This document shows, in pieces, positions 1 to 4,780 of a stretch of 6,058 nucleotides of DNA. Source of the DNA: Actinomycetota bacterium (GTDB lineage: Bacteria; Actinomycetota; Actinomycetes; Actinomycetales; Microbacteriaceae); contig WLFS01000034.1 of NCBI GenBank assembly GCA_009703635.1, positions 1-6,058 of the forward strand. The letters are read 5' to 3'. A program made the translations under genes and the position numbers. Every line of letters begins with the position of its first letter. Within the stretch, counting starts at the first letter, position 1. The notes below the pieces were generated by a model. That model ran no database searches. It was not told where the DNA came from and saw only the letters and a program-made list of their open reading frames with translations.

Positions 1-31
1 AGCTAGCAGTCTTGAGCAAGACTATCTAGCT
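1..31. repeat. 13-bp-stem inverted repeat inside the glnE 3' end, possible glnA 3' hairpin
   Basis: Bases 1-6 (AGCTAG) pair with 26-31 (CTAGCT), and 8-14 (AGTCTTG) pair with 17-23 (CAAGACT). Only C7 and A24-T25 are unpaired, with a very small loop. On the minus strand this lies about 45 nt past the glnA stop, so it could end or stabilise the glnA message while lying inside coding sequence of the convergent gene. No following T-tract can be judged for that strand because the window ends. The repeat is certain; its role is inference. Confidence 0.5.
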
Positions 32-79
32 GCCACCCGTCGCGGACGCGCTGTTTTTGAGAAATTGTTCTTCGACTAA
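1..79 (+). CDS. glnE: C-terminal end of probable glutamine synthetase adenylyltransferase (partial)
   Basis: The frame starting at base 2 is open to a TAA at 77-79 and encodes about 25 residues ending in ...[14 protein letters not shown]. The basic TRRxRxVxExxF pattern resembles how actinobacterial GlnE proteins end, by memory of the family. GlnE is the bifunctional enzyme that adds or removes AMP on the glutamine synthetase tyrosine, in the cytoplasm. The context agrees: in Mycobacterium tuberculosis glnE lies next to glnA1 and converges on it, exactly as here, and the neighbouring GlnA keeps its adenylylation site. The gene's stop interlocks with the glnA stop (shared CTAA, 76-79). Only the tail is visible, so no catalytic domain can be checked. 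It could be another gene ending here; the identity rests mainly on synteny. Confidence 0.65.
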   Translation, partial: ASSLEQDYLAATRRGRAVFEKLFFD

Positions 80-1500
80 ACGCCGTAGTAAAGCTCGAAC
101 TCGTAAGGGTGAGGTCTCATTGCAAGAGGTGCAATTTCCTTCTCACGCTTGTAGTCGATCCAGGTTTCGATTAGGTCCTTGGTGAACACATCTCCTGCAA
201 GCAGGTAGTCGTGGTCCTTCTCGAGAGCCTGAAGTACTTCTTCTAGAGTTCCTGGAACCTGAGGGATTAGCTTGGCTTCCTCTGGTGGCAGTTCGTAGAG
301 GTCCTTGTCCACTGGCTCGTGTGGCTCGATGCGGTTCTTGATTCCATCAAGTCCTGCCATCAGCATTGCTGCGAATGCCAGGTATGGGTTTGAAGATGCA
401 TCTGGAGCACGGAACTCAATTCGCTTTGCCTTCGGGTTAGTTCCGGTCATCGGAATTCGAATTGCAGCGGAGCGGTTTCCAGCCGAGTAAACCAGGTTCA
501 CTGGTGCTTCGAAGCCAGGTACTAGTCGGTGGTATGAGTTCACGCTTGGGTTAGTGAAAGCTAGCAAGCTTGGAGCGTGCTTTAGGATTCCACCAATGTA
601 CCAACGAGCCATGTCGCTTAGGCCTCCGTAGCCAGACTCGTCATAGAACAGTGGCTTACCGTCTTTCCAAAGTGACTGGTGAACGTGCATTCCAGAACCG
701 TTGTCGCCAAATAGTGGCTTAGGCATGAATGTTGCGGTCTTGCCAAATGAGTGAGCAACGTTTTTCACGATGTACTTAAACTTCAGAATGTCATCGCCTG
801 CATTTAGCAAAGTGTTAAATCGGTAGTTGATTTCTCCTTGACCTGCAGTTCCAACTTCGTGGTGGCTGCGCTCCACTGAAAGACCGGCTGCCTCAAGTTC
901 TAGAACGATCTGGTCTCGCATGTCTACATGCTGGTCAACCGGTGACACTGGGAAGTAGCCACCCTTGTAAGGGGTCTTGTTGGCAAGGTTTCCGCCTTCT
1001 TCCTTGCTACCGGAGTTCCAAGCAGCCTCTGAGCTGTCGATGAAATGGTAGGCGGTGTTCTGTTTGTTCTCGTAGCGAACATCGTCGAAGATGAAAAACT
1101 CTGCTTCAGGAGCAAAATAAGCAGTGTCAGCTAGACCTGTGGTGTTTAGGTAGGCCTGAGCTTTCTTAGCAACCTGACGTGGATCGCGACCGTAGATCTC
1201 ACCGTTTCTTGGGTTGTAAATGTCGAAGACCATAATCAGGGTCTTCTCAACTCGGAAAGCATCCAGGTAAGCAGTTGTGACATCAGGAATTAGCTGCATG
1301 TCTGATTCATGAATCGAAGCGAAACCGCGGATTGAAGATCCGTCGAACAGCTGGCCATCGATAAAGAACTGCTCGTCGATCATTGCAGCAGGTAGGTTGA
1401 AGTGCTGCTGAACTCCAGGCAGGTCAGTGAAGCGCACATCTAGGAATTTGACGTCGTTATCCTTGATGAATTTCACGACTTCTGAGGCGGTCTTGAACAT
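76..1500 (-). CDS. glnA: Type I (GSI-beta) glutamine synthetase GlnA
   Basis: ATP-dependent synthesis of glutamine from glutamate and ammonium, the main ammonium-assimilating reaction, by a cytoplasmic dodecamer. The 474 residues match the family length and align closely from memory with M. tuberculosis GlnA1. The beta-grasp N-terminal domain carries FDGSSIRGF (52-60). Metal and substrate residues follow: E132 and E134 (PEAEF), E215 (HHEVG), E223 (GEINYRF), H272 in DNGSGMHVH, and the flap glutamate E331 in [16 protein letters not shown] (342-350) holds the phosphate-binding arginines. Y402 in DLYELPPEE is the adenylylation tyrosine that marks GSI-beta. The ATG start is supported by an AAGGGAA ribosome site (1507-1513) about 8 nt upstream. 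The TAG stop overlaps the convergent gene's TAA. It is preceded by its own 111-nt regulatory gap, so it is probably transcribed separately from DUF4191 and under nitrogen control. Confidence 0.98.
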   Translation of the reverse strand: MFKTASEVVKFIKDNDVKFLDVRFTDLPGVQQHFNLPAAMIDEQFFIDGQLFDGSSIRGFASIHESDMQLIPDVTTAYLDAFRVEKTLIMVFDIYNPRNGEIYGRDPRQVAKKAQAYLNTTGLADTAYFAPEAEFFIFDDVRYENKQNTAYHFIDSSEAAWNSGSKEEGGNLANKTPYKGGYFPVSPVDQHVDMRDQIVLELEAAGLSVERSHHEVGTAGQGEINYRFNTLLNAGDDILKFKYIVKNVAHSFGKTATFMPKPLFGDNGSGMHVHQSLWKDGKPLFYDESGYGGLSDMARWYIGGILKHAPSLLAFTNPSVNSYHRLVPGFEAPVNLVYSAGNRSAAIRIPMTGTNPKAKRIEFRAPDASSNPYLAFAAMLMAGLDGIKNRIEPHEPVDKDLYELPPEEAKLIPQVPGTLEEVLQALEKDHDYLLAGDVFTKDLIETWIDYKREKEIAPLAMRPHPYEFELYYGV

Positions 1501-1555
1501 GGTTGGTTCCCTTCGGTTATGTCTTGGCGGTTGCTGAAAGCTCCGATTAGCCCTA

Positions 1556-1561
1556 ACTCTA
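1556..1561 (-). promoter_or_regulatory. Candidate -10 element of the glnA promoter
   Basis: On the minus strand TAGAGT fits the actinobacterial TAnnnT -10 pattern and would give a leader of roughly 48 nt before the glnA ATG. No good -35 hexamer lies 16-18 bp upstream. That position instead overlaps the last half-site of the GlnR-like box, which would suit an activator-dependent promoter. It is a weak call based on one short motif. Confidence 0.25.
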
Positions 1562-1572
1562 GCTAGAAGGAT

Positions 1573-1609
1573 GTTTCAGAAAGTTCTTGAAATGTTTCAG
1601 GAATGTAAA
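1573..1609 (-). promoter_or_regulatory. GlnR-like operator upstream of glnA
   Basis: Read on the minus strand the segment is TTTAC-n6-GAAAC-n6-AGAAC-n5-GAAAC. The actinobacterial GlnR box is described as alternating gTnAC and GaAAC half-sites spaced by six bases. Both GAAAC half-sites are exact; the two other half-sites are degenerate but keep the AC, and the last spacer is one base short. The two GAAAC sites sit in the 9-bp direct repeat CTGAAACAT (plus-strand ATGTTTCAG at 1571-1579 and 1592-1600), 21 bp apart, which is two helical turns. Location before glnA suits an OmpR-type nitrogen regulator. No AmtR-type site was seen. The regulator itself is not in the window. Confidence 0.55.
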
Positions 1610-1617
1610 ACTTACAT
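1603..1617. repeat. Perfect 15-bp inverted repeat spanning the DUF4191 stop codon
   Basis: ATGTAA-AAC-TTACAT is a perfect 6+3+6 inverted repeat. It covers the DUF4191 TAA (1612-1614) and touches the distal end of the GlnR-like box. It is AT-rich, so a poor terminator stem and without a T-tract, but it looks like a dimeric-regulator operator. Chance is possible. Confidence 0.35.
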
Positions 1618-2313
1618 CCGGCGGCCAGGGCGCATCCGGTTTGGATCAATGCCCTTAGGGATAGGTATGTTCAGGCCAAGACCCGCCAGGCGCTTGTTCA
1701 CAATCGAGATCTCGGTCCGATTCAGGGCCTTTTTTAGCTTGTAAATGGTCTTAGTTAGCGCGTGCAGCGGGGTCGAAGAAGGGTCTTGATTGACCCAGAC
1801 CACTGGAATTGTCACTCCTGGAATCGCCCTTGAGACCTTGCGCTTTTCATCTTCGATCAGTTGCCTGACTCGAGCGGAGTTGCCCTCGGCAATCAGGACC
1901 ACTCCTGCCTTACCAACGGCCCGATAGACGGCGTCTCTGGATTTTGGATCAACCGCTACTGGCATGTCACTGGTTGAATATCCGCGCTTGAGGGTTGAGC
2001 TTATAACGGCTGCGACTGCTCCTGGCTGGCCTGCTATGCGCATGAAGGCAGCTTTTTCAGCTCGGCGTGACAAAACAGTTAGGGCGCTTAGGAAACTAAA
2101 CAAAAGTGTGGTTATTGACCAGAGAAAAACAGTTAGCGCAGAGTCTCTAAAGAACAAGACGATAGCCAGAATACCAATTGCAAGCGGAGCAATAAAGCCA
2201 AGGGTGCCAGCCAGTACAAAGTTCTTGTCAGATTTAGCGGTGAGCTTATAGACCTGCCATAGCTGCTTAATTCTGCCTGGCTCTTTTTCGACCTTTGGTG
2301 CTTTTTCTGCCAT
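1612..2313 (-). CDS. DUF4191 family two-pass membrane protein (Rv2219-like)
   Basis: No biochemical role is established for this actinobacterial family. The 233-residue protein has a basic N-terminus with the RIKQLWQVYKLT segment (14-25) and two adjacent hydrophobic helices (about 32-55 and 59-81) followed by SRRAEK. It should therefore be a membrane hairpin with both ends in the cytoplasm. The soluble part holds the family-like pattern DAVYRAVGKAGVVLIAEGNSARV (about 127-149) and RLAGLGL (208-214), and a basic tail ending GRRM. It closely resembles M. tuberculosis Rv2219, which also follows lipA. The ATG is preceded by AAGGAAATC, a good ribosome site with about 5-nt spacing. It starts 16 nt after the lipA stop and is presumably co-transcribed with lipBA. 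The conserved link to lipoate genes is suggestive but does not prove a shared function. Confidence 0.9.
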   Translation of the reverse strand: MAEKAPKVEKEPGRIKQLWQVYKLTAKSDKNFVLAGTLGFIAPLAIGILAIVLFFRDSALTVFLWSITTLLFSFLSALTVLSRRAEKAAFMRIAGQPGAVAAVISSTLKRGYSTSDMPVAVDPKSRDAVYRAVGKAGVVLIAEGNSARVRQLIEDEKRKVSRAIPGVTIPVVWVNQDPSSTPLHALTKTIYKLKKALNRTEISIVNKRLAGLGLNIPIPKGIDPNRMRPGRRM

Positions 2314-2329
2314 GATTTCCTTATTTTAT

Positions 2330-3337
2330 TTAAGCGACGGCCTGCGCGAAGCCATCTTTGGCTGCTGCGTCGGCCAGATGCTGGAGGTTTGCGGGAACGG
2401 GAAGACCTTTTTTGTTCATGGACTGAGCCCATAGTCGGCCGGCTCTATAAGAAGAGCGAACCAGGGGACCGCTTAGTACTCCTAGGTAGCCAAGTGCTTC
2501 GGCTTCTTGCTTTAGCTCAACAAACTCTTGTGGCTTAACCCAACGATTTACCGGGTGGTGCTTTGGTGTGGGTCTTAGGTACTGAGTAATCGTCAAGATA
2601 TCAGTTCCGGCGTTAAACAAATCGATCATGGCCTGCGAGATCTCTTCGCGCGTCTCGCCCATTCCAAGAATCAGGTTCGACTTTGTGACCATCCCTGCGT
2701 TGCGGGCCTGGGTCAACACATCTAGGGAGCGCTCGTAACTAAATGCTGGTCTGATCTCCTTGAAAATCCTTGGAACTGTTTCAACGTTGTGGGCGAAAAC
2801 TTCTGGCTTGGCATCGAAGATCTTCTGGAGTAATTCTGGCTTTCCGGAAAAATCTGGAACCAAAATTTCAACACCGGTTCCAGGAGACTTTTTGTGAATT
2901 TGCTTAATGGTTTGGGCATACAGCCAAGCGCCTTCATCTGGAAGATCATCCCTTGCAACGCCGGTGACGGTTGCGTAGCGAAGCTCCATTTGACGAACAG
3001 ACACCGCGACTCTTCTTGGCTCGTCTGGATCGAAAGCCACTGGCTTGCCGGTATCAATCTGGCAGAAGTCGCACCGTCTAGTGCACTGGGAGCCGCCAAT
3101 CAAAAATGTTGCTTCGCGATCTTCCCAGCACTCATAGATGTTTGGACATCCCGCCTCTTGGCAGACGGTGTGTAAGTTCTCTGATTTGACCAGTTTGTGC
3201 ATGGCCTGGTACTCAGGGCCCATTTTCGCGACTGTCTTGATCCACTCTGGCTTGCGTTCGATCGGAACGGCAGAGTTTCTTGCCTCGATGCGAAGCATCT
3301 TCTTTGCAGGCTTAGTTCCAGGATCGGTCTGGGTCAT
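2330..3337 (-). CDS. lipA: Lipoyl synthase LipA (radical SAM)
   Basis: Inserts two sulfurs at C6 and C8 of protein-bound octanoyl groups, producing the lipoyl cofactor of 2-oxoacid dehydrogenase E2 proteins and glycine cleavage H protein. The 335-residue length is typical. The sacrificial auxiliary [4Fe-4S] cluster is bound by C59, C64 and C70 ([12 protein letters not shown]). The radical SAM cluster is bound by C85, C89 and C92 (CTRRCDFC). The C-terminal RSSYRAG (294-300) supplies the serine ligand of the auxiliary cluster. Other family segments are HNVETVPR (183-190) and [13 protein letters not shown] (251-263). The start is chosen because the lipB TGA overlaps its ATG as ATGA, the classic sign of translational coupling; upstream there is only a weak GAG ribosome site. 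Its E2 substrate is encoded nearby at 4769-6058. Confidence 0.98.
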   Translation of the reverse strand: MTQTDPGTKPAKKMLRIEARNSAVPIERKPEWIKTVAKMGPEYQAMHKLVKSENLHTVCQEAGCPNIYECWEDREATFLIGGSQCTRRCDFCQIDTGKPVAFDPDEPRRVAVSVRQMELRYATVTGVARDDLPDEGAWLYAQTIKQIHKKSPGTGVEILVPDFSGKPELLQKIFDAKPEVFAHNVETVPRIFKEIRPAFSYERSLDVLTQARNAGMVTKSNLILGMGETREEISQAMIDLFNAGTDILTITQYLRPTPKHHPVNRWVKPQEFVELKQEAEALGYLGVLSGPLVRSSYRAGRLWAQSMNKKGLPVPANLQHLADAAAKDGFAQAVA

Positions 3338-3969
3338 ATCTCAACTTTAGCAATGTCTCGAAGACGTGCCTTTACCCGCTCGGCTGCCATAGCTGGGGTG
3401 ACTAGCTTGCCGGTTAGGGCAGAAATTGTGCTGGTACCTGCGTCTTTGATGCCGCAGGCAATGATGGTCTCGTATGGATCGAGCGAATTAGAACAGTTCA
3501 AGGCAAAACCGTGCATTGTGGTGTGATCGGCAACCCTTATGCCAATTGCGGCAATCTTTAGGTGCGTTCCGCCAACCGGTGCCCAAACTCCTGATCGACC
3601 CTCAACTCTTTCGGTTTCAAGACCGAAGTCGGCGCAGACATCTATAAGTATTTGCTCGAGCCAGCGAACGTATCCGACCACATCGATTGGGTTAGGAAGT
3701 CTCATGATCGGGTAGCCAACCAGCTGACCTGGACCGTGCCAAGTAATCTTTCCGCCGCGGTCAACGTCAATAACCTCTGTGCCGTCGTCTGGTCGTTCGG
3801 AATCCTCGGTGCGCTTGCCAGCGGTGTAAACACCCTCATGCTCAAGCAAAATGCAAGTATCCGGCCTAGTGCCTTGGACTACTTCTTTATGAATGGTTCT
3901 TTGGAGGGCTAGCCCATCAAGGTATGGCACGAAATCGGGATCAAGTCCTGCGGTTAGAAATTCCGGCAC
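3334..3969 (-). CDS. lipB: Octanoyl-ACP:protein N-octanoyltransferase LipB
   Basis: Moves octanoate from acyl carrier protein onto the lipoyl-domain lysine, the first committed step of lipoate assembly. The 211 residues carry the signature [18 protein letters not shown] (71-88). The catalytic cysteine is C172 (ACGI) and the partner lysine is K138 (LKIAAIG). Their 34-residue spacing is the same as recalled for M. tuberculosis LipB (K142/C176). HGFALNC (153-159) is another family block. The start is GTG; an in-frame TGA two codons upstream rules out a longer protein, and alignment from the first residues supports this site over the internal GTG at codon 14. There is no strong ribosome site, and a -10-like hexamer ends 6 nt upstream, so the message may be leaderless. 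First gene of the lipB-lipA-DUF4191 run. Confidence 0.97.
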   Translation of the reverse strand: MPEFLTAGLDPDFVPYLDGLALQRTIHKEVVQGTRPDTCILLEHEGVYTAGKRTEDSERPDDGTEVIDVDRGGKITWHGPGQLVGYPIMRLPNPIDVVGYVRWLEQILIDVCADFGLETERVEGRSGVWAPVGGTHLKIAAIGIRVADHTTMHGFALNCSNSLDPYETIIACGIKDAGTSTISALTGKLVTPAMAAERVKARLRDIAKVEI

Positions 3970-3975
3970 TTCTCA

Positions 3976-3981
3976 AGTCTA
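3976..3981 (-). promoter_or_regulatory. Candidate -10 element for a leaderless lipB transcript
   Basis: TAGACT on the minus strand fits TAnnnT and lies 6 nt before the lipB GTG, so transcription would begin at or beside the start codon. Leaderless messages are common in actinobacteria, and the lack of a clear ribosome site agrees. No convincing -35 is visible. Confidence 0.3.
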
Positions 3982-3987
3982 AGAGTT

Positions 3988-4035
3988 ATCCCAAGAAGCA
4001 AATCCCACCTACTAGAGGTCGGGGTGCCTTGGGAT
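3988..4035. repeat. 8-bp inverted repeat across the lipB / unknown-gene divergent spacer
   Basis: ATCCCAAG (3988-3995) and CTTGGGAT (4028-4035) are perfect inverted arms with a 32-nt gap; arm starts are 40 bp apart, close to four helical turns. The right arm covers the first two bases of the ATG of the plus-strand gene. It could be a split operator for the divergent pair or, in RNA, a pairing that hides the start codon. The arms are short enough that chance is not excluded. Confidence 0.35.
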
Positions 4036-4780
4036 GCTTGAAGCCATGAGGCACATACATGCGCGTTTACTGGTTGCCCGAGGGTACTTCCTGGGAAAAC
4101 CCATTTCCGCTCCCAGCATCCGTATCTACCAAGCTCACGATCAACTCGGCACTGAATATCTACTCACACGTGGAAAAACGCTTGGTCCCAGTTGGCCAAC
4201 TATTGCCAAAGTGTTTGACGAATCACAAATTGAATATTCACTTATAGAAGTTGGAAGTATCTGGCTAGTTTCGCCTGATAGTCAAAGAACTCGAAAAATT
4301 CTTTCGGGCCTCAACAAACTAGCCAAACAGAGCGCTAGCGAAGAGGTACATCTACCTGAGGTTGGCTTTGTATCTGCGGGAATCAAAAAGCGGTTCGAAC
4401 TTCGCACCTTGGTAGGACCGGTGTTGATAGCACTGCTGAGCTTGGGGTTGTTTTTTGTACCGAATGTAGTTCCAGAGCAAGAAATCTTGGATGATGCAAA
4501 GCAACCAGAGATTTCTTGTGCAATGGATCTTTCCGCTGGTGAACTTAGAGATTGGGTAGCACCAAGTCTCGAAGGACGTGGACCAACTAGCTCAGCAGAA
4601 GTGCTGGTGCAATCAGAACTTGGAACACTCACCCTTGAGATCCAACAAACACTCGGATCGACTCAAAGTGTAACGGGCCAAATTCACTGCGATGATGGTC
4701 GCTCAAGAAAGTTGCACTATCGCCTTGATGCTTCCGCGAACGGAAACTTAGTCGAAATTGGGCAGGAACTAAATCCCTAG
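4034..4780 (+). CDS. Unrecognised single-pass membrane protein with C-terminal extracytoplasmic domain
   Basis: I do not recognise a family. The 248-residue product has a soluble N-terminal region (about 1-120) with alternating hydrophobic stretches such as YLLTRGKTLG and SIWLVSP. One hydrophobic helix follows at about 126-147 (LVGPVLIALLSLGLFFVPNVV), and then a roughly 100-residue C-terminal region. Lysine and arginine before the helix and a run of acidic residues after it predict N-in/C-out topology. The only two cysteines, C162 and C219, lie in the outer part and could form a disulfide. There is no signal peptide or lipobox. The ATG at 4034 has only GGGG (4021-4024) as a ribosome site; the ATG at 4046 is an alternative. 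It reads opposite to all its full-length neighbours and overlaps the sucB 3' end by 12 nt. Reading-frame length and gap-free packing suggest it is real. Confidence 0.75.
   Translation: MLEAMRHIHARLLVARGYFLGKPISAPSIRIYQAHDQLGTEYLLTRGKTLGPSWPTIAKVFDESQIEYSLIEVGSIWLVSPDSQRTRKILSGLNKLAKQSASEEVHLPEVGFVSAGIKKRFELRTLVGPVLIALLSLGLFFVPNVVPEQEILDDAKQPEISCAMDLSAGELRDWVAPSLEGRGPTSSAEVLVQSELGTLTLEIQQTLGSTQSVTGQIHCDDGRSRKLHYRLDASANGNLVEIGQELNP

Noticed and set aside
38..58. Possible plus-strand terminator: CGTC-GCG-GACG followed by five T
   Set aside because: The stem is only 4 bp, it is not adjacent to the T-run, and it lies before the stop codon of its own gene.
1558..1567. Palindrome TCTAGCTAGA in the glnA leader region
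   Set aside because: A single 10-bp palindrome overlapping the candidate -10; no second copy or partner site, so chance is the simplest explanation.
2133..2432. Minus-strand frame bridging lipA and DUF4191
   Set aside because: It is out of frame with two well-supported genes and has a composition typical of shadow frames.
4059..4247. Shorter plus-strand frame of 62 codons
   Set aside because: It lies inside the 248-codon gene in another frame and has no domain signal. The longer frame has a coherent membrane topology.
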